Shown here: piece by piece, positions 53,843-62,884 of the stretch
Layout: every line of letters begins with the position of its first letter
Position numbering within the stretch: the first letter of the stretch is position 1
NCBI RefSeq assembly: GCF_004357995.1
Contig: NZ_SMTK01000002.1
Span: 248,001-312,000 of the forward strand
Source: Arthrobacter crusticola
GTDB taxonomy: Bacteria; Actinomycetota; Actinomycetes; Actinomycetales; Micrococcaceae
Length of the DNA stretch: 64,000 nucleotides
Reading direction: 5' to 3'
The notes under the pieces: model-generated
The model's database searches: none
What the model was told of the DNA's origin: nothing
Seen by the model: the letters and a program-made list of their open reading frames with translations, nothing else
Program-made: the position numbers and the translations under genes

Positions 53843-56456
53843 ACCCCAAGAGACCTGCCATGTGATCTCCCACGTCCACTGGGACCGCGAGTGGTACCGC
53901 ACCTTCGACGGGTACCGGGGACGTCTCGTTGAACTGGTCGAGCGGGTGTGCGGTGCGCTCGATAAGGGCGAATACGCCTCCTTCCACCTCGACGGACAGA
54001 CCGTCATCCTCGCCGACGTCCTGGAGATCCGCCCCGACCTCGAGGCGCGCCTCGCCGCGCACATCAGCTCCGGGCGGCTGACAGTCGGGCCTTGGCACGT
54101 GCTCGCCGACAACCAGCTCGTCTCCGCCGAGAACCTCGTCCGGAACCTCCTGCGCGCCCGCCGGTGGGGCACCCGGATGGGAAGGCTCTCTCCGGTGGGC
54201 TACTCACCCGACGCCTTCGGGCACCCGGCGGACCTGCCGCGGCTGCTCAACGGCTTCGGCATCGACACCGCCCTCGTCTGGCGCGGGGCGCCGCCGGAAC
54301 ACGCCCGGTTCCGCTGGATCTCCCCGGACGGGAGCGAGGTCTTCACGGTCAACCAGGGCTACCACCAGACCGAGACCCTCTGGGACGCTGGCACCAGCGA
54401 CACCCAGCTGAAGCAGTTTGTCGACACCGAACGCAACCGGATGCCGGAGGGGCCGCTTCTGCTCCTTAACGGCGGAGACCACCTCGTGCCCCGTCCGCCG
54501 GCCGACCGGCAGGAGGCCGCCGCCGGGGCCGGCGTCGCCCTGGTCGAGACAACCCTTGAGGACTTCTTCGCCGGGGCCCGTGCCGCGGCGATCGACCTGC
54601 CCGAGGTCTCCGGCGAACTCCGCACCCTGGGCAATCGGCTCACCTTCCTGCTGCCCGGAACCCTCTCTGCGCGCACCTACGTCAAGTTGGCGAACCACCG
54701 GGTGCAGACGCTGCTCGAGCGCTTCGTCGAGCCGCAGCTGGCCCGGCACCGGCTGGCCGCATCCCTCGCCGTGGCCGGCACCCCCGCAGCGCCGGACTCC
54801 CACGCCGAACTGCTCGATGACGCGTGGGACCTCGTGATCAAGAACGCGCCCCACGACTCGATCTGCGGCTGCAGCACCGACGAGGTGCACCGCCAGACCA
54901 CCGTGCGCGCCCAGCGCGCCACCGACACCGCGGACCTGCTGCTGCGCAGGCTCCTGCTGGCCGAAGGCGTCGACACCCGCCAGCACGGCGACCCGGCGCG
55001 CGAGAGCGCCGACGTCGTCGTACTCTCGGGCCACGGCACACCGGTGAGCGGTCCCGCCACCGTCGAGCTGGTGACCGAGGCCGGACGCGTGGTGACGGGC
55101 CTGCGGGACGCGGCGGGCCGGAGTATCCCGTTCGAGGTTTCCGCCACCCGGCGCGGGAAGGTCTTCGAGGCCGACCTCGACCTGCTCCCCGACAGCCGGG
55201 ACACCGACACCCATACCCTCGCCTTCACGGCAGGGAACCTCCCCGCGTTCGGCTGGATGACGTTCACCGCCGAACTCGGCGAAGCCACCGCCGGGCCGGA
55301 GGTGCAGAAGAGCCGCGTCGTCGAGAGCGGACGCTTCCGCCTCGAGGTGCTCGACGACGCTTCCCTGCGCGTGCAGGACACGACCACCGGCGTCGTCCAC
55401 GAGGGCGTCGGCCGCCTCGTCTCCTCCGGCGACCGCGGGGACACCTACAACTTCGACCCGGTCCCCGGCGATCTGCCCACCCTGCCCCGGGTCGTTGACG
55501 TCGAGGTCTCCCGCACCGAACTGCGCACGCGTCTGCGGATCAACGCCGTCCTGACCCTCCCCGAGGCTATTGGGGAGGACCGGGACAGCCGCAGCGCCTC
55601 TCCCATCGACTCGCCGCTGGACGTGACCGTCACCCACTGGGCCGACACTGATCGCCTCGAGTGGGCCATCACGCTGGACAACCGGGCACGCGATCACCGG
55701 CTGCGCTTTGAGACGCCGGTCGACGCCGACGCTGACGTGTGGACGGCGGACCAGCACTGGTCGACGATCGACCGGCCGATCGGCCCCGAACTCGGGCCGC
55801 TGCCGACCGAGGCCGCCCTCGAGGCCGCCCACCCGGTGGCCCCCGTGACCTCCTGGGCCTGCGTGGGCCGCGGCCCGGACGCGGTCGCCCTCCTGACCCG
55901 CGGGCTGCCCGAGGTCCAGGCCTTCCGGAACGGCGGCTCGGCGGTCCTCGCGGTGACCCTGCTGCGCGCCGTCGGCTGGCTCTCCCGCTTTGACCTGCGC
56001 ACCCGCACCACCGGCGCCGGGCCGATGCTGCCGGTGCCCGAGGCGCAGTGCCTCGGGCCGATCACCGTGAACGTCGCCGTCGTGCTGGGGAAGGGCGTCC
56101 AACCGGAGAACCCCGCCTTCCTGGCCGCGGCGGCGCTCCACGCCGCTCCGCTGGCCGCCTTCGCCCTCCGCCCCGGGGTTCCGGCACCGTCGGGCCGTTC
56201 GGCACCCCGCACGGCGCCGGAGGTGACCGGCGCCCTCGTCTCGGCCTGGAAGCCCGCCGAGGAGGCCGGCGGCTCCGTGCTCCGGATCTCGAACCCCAGC
56301 GCGCTCCCGGCCTCCGCCACCGTCGCCGTCCCGGAGGGCGTCACCACCGTGCGCCAGGCCCGGATCGATGAAACTCCCGTGGAGGATCTGCCCCTGGGCG
56401 ACCAGCTGCACCTTGAGCTTCCGCCCTATGGGCTGGTGACGCTTCTCCTGGGCTGA
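53835..56456 (+). CDS. GH38 alpha-mannosidase
   Basis: 873 aa, normal for bacterial GH38. The metal/active site HVHWDREW is at residues 13-20 (His15, Asp17), the nucleophile is Asp126 in GYSPDAFGHPADL, and the second metal motif is NAPHDSICGCSTDEVHRQ. C-terminal beta domains follow (GRFRLEVLDDASLRVQDTTT and others). It removes alpha-linked mannose. No signal peptide is seen, so it acts on imported oligosaccharides in the cytoplasm. GTG start with an 8-nt overlap with nanE; last gene before a strong terminator. Confidence 0.93.
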   Translation: MSEPQETCHVISHVHWDREWYRTFDGYRGRLVELVERVCGALDKGEYASFHLDGQTVILADVLEIRPDLEARLAAHISSGRLTVGPWHVLADNQLVSAENLVRNLLRARRWGTRMGRLSPVGYSPDAFGHPADLPRLLNGFGIDTALVWRGAPPEHARFRWISPDGSEVFTVNQGYHQTETLWDAGTSDTQLKQFVDTERNRMPEGPLLLLNGGDHLVPRPPADRQEAAAGAGVALVETTLEDFFAGARAAAIDLPEVSGELRTLGNRLTFLLPGTLSARTYVKLANHRVQTLLERFVEPQLARHRLAASLAVAGTPAAPDSHAELLDDAWDLVIKNAPHDSICGCSTDEVHRQTTVRAQRATDTADLLLRRLLLAEGVDTRQHGDPARESADVVVLSGHGTPVSGPATVELVTEAGRVVTGLRDAAGRSIPFEVSATRRGKVFEADLDLLPDSRDTDTHTLAFTAGNLPAFGWMTFTAELGEATAGPEVQKSRVVESGRFRLEVLDDASLRVQDTTTGVVHEGVGRLVSSGDRGDTYNFDPVPGDLPTLPRVVDVEVSRTELRTRLRINAVLTLPEAIGEDRDSRSASPIDSPLDVTVTHWADTDRLEWAITLDNRARDHRLRFETPVDADADVWTADQHWSTIDRPIGPELGPLPTEAALEAAHPVAPVTSWACVGRGPDAVALLTRGLPEVQAFRNGGSAVLAVTLLRAVGWLSRFDLRTRTTGAGPMLPVPEAQCLGPITVNVAVVLGKGVQPENPAFLAAAALHAAPLAAFALRPGVPAPSGRSAPRTAPEVTGALVSAWKPAEEAGGSVLRISNPSALPASATVAVPEGVTTVRQARIDETPVEDLPLGDQLHLELPPYGLVTLLLG

Positions 56457-56467
56457 CCGTCCCCATA

Positions 56468-56500
56468 CGAAAAGCCGCGGCGAGCAGCCGCGGCTTTTCG
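56468..56500 (+). terminator. Intrinsic terminator after the GH38 gene
   Basis: A 13-bp stem CGAAAAGCCGCGG / CCGCGGCTTTTCG with a 7-nt loop, 12 nt after the stop; the right arm contains TTTT. It ends the long importer-catabolic transcript. Confidence 0.88.
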
Positions 56501-56523
56501 GCGTGCCCGTAGGCGTTCCTGAT

Positions 56524-56610
56524 AGGTACGGACCACTTAATCCGAAAAACACAAGACCCCTGTAATTAAAGGCTTCAATACGCTCAAACTGTCTTGACTT
56601 GTACGAACCA
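56524..56610. promoter_or_regulatory. Two GntR-type operators and promoter of the GHL10 gene
   Basis: AGGTACGGACCA (56524-56535) and TTGTACGAACCA (56599-56610) match the operators before the importer gene at 45093. A -35-like TTGACT (56594-56599) abuts the second. They place the GHL10 gene in the same regulon although it is transcribed separately. Confidence 0.65.
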
Positions 56611-56643
56611 CCACAACAAGATGGGATCGACCAAGGAGGTCCA

Positions 56644-59079
56644 ATGCGAAGAAGCATCACCCACCAACGCCGGTGGCCGCTCGTTACAACCCTCAGCGCA
56701 GCCCTGCTCATCCCACTGGCTTCGGCCCCCGGCAGTGCCCTGGCCGCCCCGGCCGACGCACCGGCCGGGCCGCGTGCCGTCGCCGCCGACGGCACCGTGC
56801 AGGCCCTCGACGCCATCAACCCCTCAAGCCGCACCGCCGGCATGTTCGCCCTCTACACGCCGGAGTTCGGGCCCTCGACCAAGACCAACCAGTTCGGGGG
56901 AGAGGCGGTCCTGCAGGAGACTGCCACCGCAGGCACCTACAAGGTGCTCGATGTCTGCACCGTCTTCACCAGCTGCGCGAACAAGGGCAACAATGCGATC
57001 CCGCGTGACGGCGCCGTCCTCTCCGCCTCACCCGGCGGCACGCCGGACGTACGCACCTTCCTCCGGGACCACATCCACGTCGGAGAGCTCGTCAGCCTCG
57101 ACGGCCTCACCGTGCGCTCCGTGAGCACCACCATCGACGCGACCGACCCCACCGCGGCGAGCTACCCCGGCGGCGTGGACCCCGCCTCCGGAAACTGCTA
57201 CCCCGGCTGCCGCGGCGCCGAACAGCTCATCGTCTACACCGCGGCCTCCGGACGCCCCACCACGAAGACCAACGACTACGGTTACGAAGTGACTGTGGTG
57301 GACGGCCGCGTCGTCTCCCGCGGCGGCAACAACCGCGAGATCCCCGCCGACGGAATGGTCATCTCCGGCCACGGCGGACGCGGTGCCTGGCTCTCGAGCA
57401 ATGCCATTCCCGGCGCGAAGGTCGCCATCGAAGGATCGACCCTGACGGTCACCATCGACGAGAGCACCTACATCTACGGCGCCGAACAGGCCCTGGTGCG
57501 TGCGGGCGACTCCCTCACGGCCGCCGGACAGAGCTGCCTCACCATCGACAACGAGGGGTCGGCCGCCGCTGCCGCTGAGGCCCGCTCGCTGCTCGACCAG
57601 GCGGCCAAGGCCTCGGAGGCGGGCGACGTCGACGGCTCGGTGGCGCTGGCCGAACGGGCCCGCGAAGCGGCCGAGCTGGCCTGGTACCGCACCGCGGAAT
57701 CCCGCCCGGTCGAAGGCCGCGGCATGTGGGTCCGCCCGACGGAGACCACGCCCGCCCAGATCGCGAAGACGCTCGACGAGATCGACGCCGCAGGCGTCAA
57801 CATGGTCTTCCTTGAGACGGTTTTCCAGGGCTACACCATCTACCCCAGTGCCGTCGCCAAGGACAACGGCATCGCGGCGCAGCGCCCGGAGATGGTCGGA
57901 TTCGATCCGCTCCAGGTCTGGATCGACGAGGCACACGCCCGGGACATCGAACTGCACCCGTGGGTGCACACCTTCTTCGTCGGTGCGCAGTCAGTGAACG
58001 AGAACGGCGGCGCCGGTCCGATCCTCGAGGCGCACCCGGAGTGGGCCGCCGTCGAGCGCGAGGACGTCGGCAAGACCGGCCCACAGCCCTCCTCGCAGGA
58101 GGAAGGCTACTTCTTCGTGGATCCCGCCATGCCGGAGCCCCGGGCCTACATGAAGTCGATTTACGAGGAGATCCTGACGAAGTACGACGTCGAGGGCCTC
58201 CACCTCGACTACATCCGCTACCCGGTCTCGCAGCCCTGGCAGACGGCCTCCTTCTCCTACAGCGACTTCTCCCGTGAAGCCTTCGCTGCGGAGTTCGCCA
58301 AGGACCCGTACACGCTGACCCCCGCCGATCCGCTGTGGAAGTCGTGGGACGCCTGGCGCGAGGAGAACGTCACGTCATTCGTCTCCGAGGTCCGCGAGCT
58401 GCAGCAGAAGCTGGCACCCGAGACGCAGCTGTCCGCGGCGGTCTTCCCGGACCCGGCCGACGGCCTGGCCAAGAAGTTCCAGAACTGGGCCGACTGGGTG
58501 GATAAGGGCTATGTCGACGTCCTCACCGGAATGTCCTTCGGTACCTCCGCCTCATCCGTGGCACGGGATACCGAGCTGATGCGGAAGTCCGTCGGCGACG
58601 AGAATCTCCTCTACACCGCCACCTATGGTCCGTTCCGCGGATCGTCACCGGATGTGCTGGTGGACCAGACCCAGGCCGTCCGCGACGCGCACTCCGACGG
58701 CGCTGCGCTGTTCGCCTACAACCAGCTCTCCGCCCCGCAGGCGACGGCTCTGGAAGAGGGTGTGTTCCGCGTCGAGGCGACCACTCCGCACAGCGACCTG
58801 GTTGCGGCTTCCCGCGAGGCCGGCCGGTGGACCGCGGAGAACGTTTCGAAGGCGGCCGGCGCCTGCCTCCCGGAGAAGACGGCGACCAAGGTGCAGCGCG
58901 AACTTGACCGGGCCGACAGCTTCCTGGAGAAGGGAAAGCCGGCGGAGGCCGTCGAGGTCTACGCCAAGGCCGCGTCGCTGATCAGCGGATCCGCCGAGGT
59001 GCAGCCGGACTTCGCGGCCCGCATGCTGCGCGACCTCACCATGTACCAGCGGTGGAGCGGACAGGCCGCCGCCAAGTAA
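56644..59079 (+). CDS. Secreted GHL10-family glycoside hydrolase
   Basis: 811 aa with a Sec signal peptide (Arg-rich start, TTLSAALLIPLASAPGSALA). An N-terminal beta domain of about 270 residues follows, then a coiled Ala/Glu-rich linker (about 300-345). The GHL10 (DUF187) TIM barrel spans about 350-700: RGMWVRPTETTPAQIAKTLD, AGVNMVFLETVFQGYTIYPS, GLHLDYIRYP (the conserved Asp-Tyr-Ile-Arg-Tyr) and VLTGMSFGTSASSVA. A helical C-terminal tail ends the protein. Secreted action on an external polysaccharide would supply oligosaccharides for the importer. AAGGAGG precedes the ATG. Confidence 0.9.
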   Translation: MRRSITHQRRWPLVTTLSAALLIPLASAPGSALAAPADAPAGPRAVAADGTVQALDAINPSSRTAGMFALYTPEFGPSTKTNQFGGEAVLQETATAGTYKVLDVCTVFTSCANKGNNAIPRDGAVLSASPGGTPDVRTFLRDHIHVGELVSLDGLTVRSVSTTIDATDPTAASYPGGVDPASGNCYPGCRGAEQLIVYTAASGRPTTKTNDYGYEVTVVDGRVVSRGGNNREIPADGMVISGHGGRGAWLSSNAIPGAKVAIEGSTLTVTIDESTYIYGAEQALVRAGDSLTAAGQSCLTIDNEGSAAAAAEARSLLDQAAKASEAGDVDGSVALAERAREAAELAWYRTAESRPVEGRGMWVRPTETTPAQIAKTLDEIDAAGVNMVFLETVFQGYTIYPSAVAKDNGIAAQRPEMVGFDPLQVWIDEAHARDIELHPWVHTFFVGAQSVNENGGAGPILEAHPEWAAVEREDVGKTGPQPSSQEEGYFFVDPAMPEPRAYMKSIYEEILTKYDVEGLHLDYIRYPVSQPWQTASFSYSDFSREAFAAEFAKDPYTLTPADPLWKSWDAWREENVTSFVSEVRELQQKLAPETQLSAAVFPDPADGLAKKFQNWADWVDKGYVDVLTGMSFGTSASSVARDTELMRKSVGDENLLYTATYGPFRGSSPDVLVDQTQAVRDAHSDGAALFAYNQLSAPQATALEEGVFRVEATTPHSDLVAASREAGRWTAENVSKAAGACLPEKTATKVQRELDRADSFLEKGKPAEAVEVYAKAASLISGSAEVQPDFAARMLRDLTMYQRWSGQAAAK

Positions 59080-59128
59080 GCGGTAACTCCCTCAACAGCA
59101 CGACGCCGGTCTGAAACCGACGGCGGAA

Positions 59129-59165
59129 ACCGTAGGAGCGTCCCAGCCAGGGGCGCTCCTACGGT
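59129..59165. terminator. Hairpin after the GHL10 gene
   Basis: A 12-bp stem ACCGTAGGAGCG / CGCTCCTACGGT with a 13-nt loop lies between the GHL10 stop and the convergent DUF6544 gene. Confidence 0.75.
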
Positions 59166-59283
59166 GGTTCCAGGGCTTGAATCAGGCTGCGCTCCGATCA
59201 AGCTCCGCTCGGAGCCGGCGCTTCACGCCGGCGAACGGGCGGTCGGGTGTGGCAGCCGCCCCGTTTCTTCCGCTGTGCGGGCA

Positions 59284-60048
59284 CTACCGGAAGACCGCTT
59301 TTGAGATCCGGGCGCGGAAGAACTCGCCGTCACCATTTCCCCTTGAGGCTCCCCGCAACCAGCCGGCCCGAAGGATGGAGGGGAGGGTGATCCCATCGAA
59401 CTCCGCCTCCGCTTCGATCGACACACCGAAGGGATACCGCCCCGGGGGAGAGCCTCCCGGGGTGCCCCACCGCAGCATCGACACCTCCGTCAGCGCCCCT
59501 GCCGGATCGACCTGGATCGTGACGTGCTCGGTTTCGCCGTTGATCACCCGCGTCATCACCGCAGTGTCGGGCGATGGGCCAGCGCTCCAGATTGCACTGT
59601 GGAATGCCGTGGGAACGAGGACCCCTTCGCTCGCCAGGCGGCCTCCTGCGCTACGGGTGACATCGACGCCGCGTGCGGTCACCACCGGAAGGATTCCGAG
59701 CAGCCGCCACCGCATCTGGCCGACGCCTTCGCTGAAGCGGTCATAGCCTCGAACCGGGAGACCTCCGACGCGTGCTTCGGCGGCCCAGATGAAGCCCTTC
59801 TGCGGAGCGACGATCTGGCGTGCCTGGAAGGGCCGCCACGAGGAGCCGAGTTTGATCTGCCCCGACATGGTGAGCTCCACCGAGGACCATAGCGGAGTGC
59901 CAGGCCGGAGCGAGTGCGCGAGCCACCGCTGCACCGCGTCCGGCAGTTCCGCCGTCAGGTGCGGCTCGTACAGGGGAGGATCAGGCTCTCCGGTGCGGAG
60001 GTAGGCCCATTCGTCCCGGAGCGCCGCCGGCCTCAATGCTGTCGTCAT
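59284..60048 (-). CDS. DUF6544-family protein
   Basis: 254 aa. It matches what I recall of the DUF6544/DUF6920 family: PLYEPHLTAELPDAVQRWLA, SSVELTMSGQIKLGSSWRPF, APQKGFIWAAEARVGGLPVR and a C-terminal RYPFGVSIEAEAEFDGITLP. No catalytic motif, signal peptide or membrane segment stands out, and the function is unknown. The ATG at 60048 follows a purine-rich GAGGGGGAAACG; the frame is open to 60111. It is divergent from the exonuclease gene. Confidence 0.7.
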   Translation of the reverse strand: MTTALRPAALRDEWAYLRTGEPDPPLYEPHLTAELPDAVQRWLAHSLRPGTPLWSSVELTMSGQIKLGSSWRPFQARQIVAPQKGFIWAAEARVGGLPVRGYDRFSEGVGQMRWRLLGILPVVTARGVDVTRSAGGRLASEGVLVPTAFHSAIWSAGPSPDTAVMTRVINGETEHVTIQVDPAGALTEVSMLRWGTPGGSPPGRYPFGVSIEAEAEFDGITLPSILRAGWLRGASRGNGDGEFFRARISKAVFR

Positions 60049-60207
60049 CGTTTCCCCCTCGCGCAGCTGGTTGTCCCCAGCCCGGCTACTACGCTTCCAC
60101 CGGCCCGACACCCCGCACAGGGTCGAAGGACCTCCGTCGGGACTTCGCGGGATAGGCTCTTGTGGGCTTCGTGCGAGGTCCCGTATGCCATCAGCTCAAG
60201 GGGACGA

Positions 60208-61284
60208 GTGCACAACCTGAACTTCACGGCCATCGATTTTGAGACGGCCAACAGCAAGCGCGGATCGGTATGCGCCGTCGGGCTCACCAAGGTGCGGGCC
60301 GGGGCCGTCGCCGAGTCGCAGAGCTGGCTCATTCGGCCGCCCGCGGGAATCGACCACTTCGATGCGCGGAACATCTCCGTGCATGGGGTCCGTCCGAGGG
60401 ATGTCATCGGCGCGGACTCCTGGGCGACCTCCCTGCAGCGGATCCTGGACTTCGCGGCGGGAGATGCCCTCGTTGCGCACAACGCGTCGTTCGACCGCTC
60501 CGTGTTTCGGAATGCCTGCCTGGAATCCAACCTTGAGGTGCCCGAGGTGGAGTTCCGCTGCTCGCTTGAGCTGGCGCGGCGCCGGCTGGACCTCGAGGTG
60601 AACCGGCTGCCGCAGGTCGCCGAGGCCCTCGGCTTGAGCAGCTTCCAACACCACGACGCCGGCAGCGACGCCGAGACCTGCGCGAACGCCGTGCTGGCCA
60701 TCGCCCGCAGGGACGGACTCTCCACCCTTGAGCTGCTGTGGCCCGCCAAGCCCCCGAAGTCCTCCGGTTCGCACCGATACCGCAGCGAGCCCGCGCCGGC
60801 GGATCTTCCACAGCCCAATCCGCTGGCGGACCCCTCCCACCCGCTGTTTGGCCAAGTCATCGTCTTCACCGGGGAGCTCCTGACCCTCGGGCGGCCGGAG
60901 GCCATGGCGCAGAGCGCGCACTGCGGGGCGGTCAACGCCAAGAACATCACCAAGAAGACAACGATGCTCGTCATCGGGCGGCAGGATCCGAACAGCGCCC
61001 GCGTGGAAATCAGCACGGACAGCGGCAAGGAACGCAAGGCCCTGCAGTACATCGAGGCAGGCCAGGCGATCCAGGCCGTCAGCGAGAAGCAGCTGCTCGA
61101 ATGGCTCGCACCTGCAGCCGGCGGTGTCGAGGATCTACTGGAGAGGGTGGCCCTTGCAGCGACCCCTGCCCTCGCGGCGCCCCCTGCCCTCGCGGCGCCC
61201 CGGGCAGGTGCCGCCGGTTCACCGCTGGAGTTTGTCGCAGCGGGCGTCCTGAGGCTTCTGGGAAGCATCCGCCGCTCGCGGTAG
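60208..61284 (+). CDS. DnaQ-like 3'-5' exonuclease with BRCT domain
   Basis: 358 aa. DEDDh exonuclease motifs: ExoI FTAIDFETANSKRGS (about 5-20), ExoII LVAHNASFDRSVFRN and ExoIII HHDAGSDAETCANAVLA. A BRCT domain follows (about 210-300: HPLFGQVIVFTGELLTLGRP, NITKKTTMLVIG). The tail is Ala/Pro-rich with a short GALAAP-like repeat at 61170-61203. It resembles the epsilon-like exonuclease/BRCT proteins of actinobacteria, probably in repair or processing of DNA ends. GTG at 60208 follows AGGGGA. Confidence 0.9.
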   Translation: MHNLNFTAIDFETANSKRGSVCAVGLTKVRAGAVAESQSWLIRPPAGIDHFDARNISVHGVRPRDVIGADSWATSLQRILDFAAGDALVAHNASFDRSVFRNACLESNLEVPEVEFRCSLELARRRLDLEVNRLPQVAEALGLSSFQHHDAGSDAETCANAVLAIARRDGLSTLELLWPAKPPKSSGSHRYRSEPAPADLPQPNPLADPSHPLFGQVIVFTGELLTLGRPEAMAQSAHCGAVNAKNITKKTTMLVIGRQDPNSARVEISTDSGKERKALQYIEAGQAIQAVSEKQLLEWLAPAAGGVEDLLERVALAATPALAAPPALAAPRAGAAGSPLEFVAAGVLRLLGSIRRSR

Positions 61285-61358
61285 GTGGCCATAGGGGTTC
61301 CGGAGACGTCGGCACCCGCGGGTCTGCCTACCCCGTTGGGGGCGCCGGCGGGCGGCTT

Positions 61359-61832
61359 TCAATGCCGCCGGTCGTAGCGCCGCACGGCATTCTCGCGGGC
61401 ATGGAGCAGCAGGGATCGTGTCTTCTCCGCCGTGGCCGTACCCGGGTTGAGGATGGACACCCAGGCCTGTGAACCGTAGACGGGATGGGGCAGGATGCGG
61501 TCCACCTCGGTAAAGTCGAATTCCGCAAGATGCTCGGCGTGCTGATCGGCCGGGTGGCCCACCAGGGCCTCGTACATCGACGATCCCACGAAAATATTGA
61601 GCCGAAAGATCCCTGGCCGGTCCAGGTCGGAGGCGGTGTCGAAGCCCGGGTAGTCGCTGACGACGATCGTCGCGAAGGGGTAGCGCCGGTACGTCGGAGC
61701 GTTGTCGTCGGGGTCATAGAAGATGAAGGTGTCGCCCCACGCGGCCTCCGGAGCGCCGGAGTCCTCCGTTGCGGTGTCCACCACGACGCCCGGCAGGTCC
61801 GAGACGAACGCGATGATCTCCTGCTCGTTCAC
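61359..61832 (-). CDS. DUF6194-family protein
   Basis: 157 aa. The pattern SGAPEAAWGDTFIFYDPD, RRYPFATIVVSDYPGFDTAS, GIFRLNIFVGSSMYEALVGH, VDRILPHPVYGSQAWVSILN and a C-terminal HARENAVRRYDRRH fits DUF6194, a small soluble actinobacterial family of unknown function. Complete at both ends, monocistronic and convergent with the exonuclease gene. It lies 62 nt downstream of the DeoR gene's strand start region and is unrelated to it in function as far as can be seen. Confidence 0.75.
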   Translation of the reverse strand: MNEQEIIAFVSDLPGVVVDTATEDSGAPEAAWGDTFIFYDPDDNAPTYRRYPFATIVVSDYPGFDTASDLDRPGIFRLNIFVGSSMYEALVGHPADQHAEHLAEFDFTEVDRILPHPVYGSQAWVSILNPGTATAEKTRSLLLHARENAVRRYDRRH

Positions 61833-61894
61833 CTGCCCAGTTTTTCAGGCAGTCAGCCAGGGGTAAAGGGCGTGGCCGTCGTGTCCCGCGCTGC

Positions 61895-62650
61895 CTATAT
61901 TCCCGAGTCGTTGCGCGGATTGACCGTGATGATCGGCACCGGAAAGTGGGAGGCGCGGATGGGGTCGAGCATCGTGTCGGTGATGCCGGCAGTGAACTGA
62001 TCAAGGTCGAAGACCTTGAAGAGTGCTTCCCTCCCAAACTTGGAACTGTCGGCCACGAAGAACGCTTCCTTCGCGATCGACCGCATGGTCCTCTTGAGCT
62101 CAATCTCGTAGCTGCTTGTGTTGAAGATTCCCTGTTCGTCAACCGTGTCGGCCCCGAAGATCGCGACGTCGACGCGCAGGTGCTCGATCTGCTGCACCGA
62201 TGAGGGGCCCCACAGCGTGTAGACGTTGGGGAGCAGTTCACCCCCGATGAAGACAAGGTGGGCACTTTGCCGCTCCGCAATCTCAACGCCGATGCGCAGG
62301 TCGTTGGTGACGACGGTGAGCCGTGAGTGTTTGAGGTGCTTCGCCACTTCGAGGGTCGTCGATCCGCTGTCGAGCAGGATTGTCTGCCCATCGAGGACCT
62401 TGTCCGCCATGGCCTTTCCGATGGCCCGTTTCTCGCGCTTGTGAAGGGATTCCTTGATCGCCGACGGAGTGTCCAGATGCTTCATCGGATACGCCCCGCC
62501 GTGCGTGCGCTGCAGGAGCTCCATGCGTTCGAGCTTCTCGAACTCCCGGCGGATGGTCGATGGATTGACGTCCAGCCGCTGCGCGAGGCCTACGACCGAT
62601 TGGAAGCCCTCCTCCTGCAGGATCTCAAGAATCATCGCTTGTCTGGTCAT
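61895..62650 (-). CDS. DeoR/GlpR-family regulator
   Basis: 251 aa. The N-terminal HTH (about 1-57) reads ILEILQEEGFQSVVGLAQRL and VNPSTIRREFEKLE, then the family's RTHGGAYP. The C-terminal DeoR sensor domain has TILLDSGSTTLEVAKHL, LTVVTNDLRIGVEIAERQ, FIGGELLPNVYTLWGPSSVQ and DVAIFGADTVDEQGIF. ATG at 62650 is chosen because it begins the HTH; an 81-codon upstream extension over the promoter region is rejected. It is divergent from a sugar receptor and probably represses it through the inverted repeat between them. Confidence 0.9.
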   Translation of the reverse strand: MTRQAMILEILQEEGFQSVVGLAQRLDVNPSTIRREFEKLERMELLQRTHGGAYPMKHLDTPSAIKESLHKREKRAIGKAMADKVLDGQTILLDSGSTTLEVAKHLKHSRLTVVTNDLRIGVEIAERQSAHLVFIGGELLPNVYTLWGPSSVQQIEHLRVDVAIFGADTVDEQGIFNTSSYEIELKRTMRSIAKEAFFVADSSKFGREALFKVFDLDQFTAGITDTMLDPIRASHFPVPIITVNPRNDSGI

Positions 62651-62713
62651 ATGTCGGCTTTGGTCATCTGTCGTCCTCCTTGGCGGCAATGCAAGTATAG
62701 TACCGCGCGGAAT

Positions 62714-62738
62714 GCGCGATATCGTGCAAATATCGCGC
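62714..62738. promoter_or_regulatory. Inverted repeat, candidate DeoR operator
   Basis: GCGCGATAT-N7-ATATCGCGC, a perfect 9-bp inverted repeat. The 7-nt centre CGTGCAA recurs in the octamer TCGTGCAA, present at 62722-62729 and 62754-62761. It lies between the divergent regulator (62650) and the sugar receptor (62885). Confidence 0.65.
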
Positions 62739-62778
62739 AGAGGCCTCCCTGAATCGTGCAAGGATTGAGCAAAATTCA

Positions 62779-62808
62779 TTGACACCCGCGCAGACGCGAC
62801 TTTAGAGT
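62779..62808 (+). promoter_or_regulatory. Promoter of the sugar receptor gene
   Basis: TTGACA (62779-62784) with TAGAGT (62803-62808) at 18-nt spacing, 77 nt before the receptor start and 40 nt downstream of the inverted repeat. Confidence 0.55.
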
Positions 62809-62884
62809 TCACCGCAGTTTCACTATCGGTGTCCCGCACGAGTGCAGCACGAGGCAGCACTGGCACCGTCACAAAGGAGTGGCA

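Noticed and set aside
54204-56843. 879-codon open frame on the minus strand opposite the GH38 gene
   Set aside because: Antisense shadow; it runs through the terminator at 56468 and the GHL10 promoter and has no family pattern.
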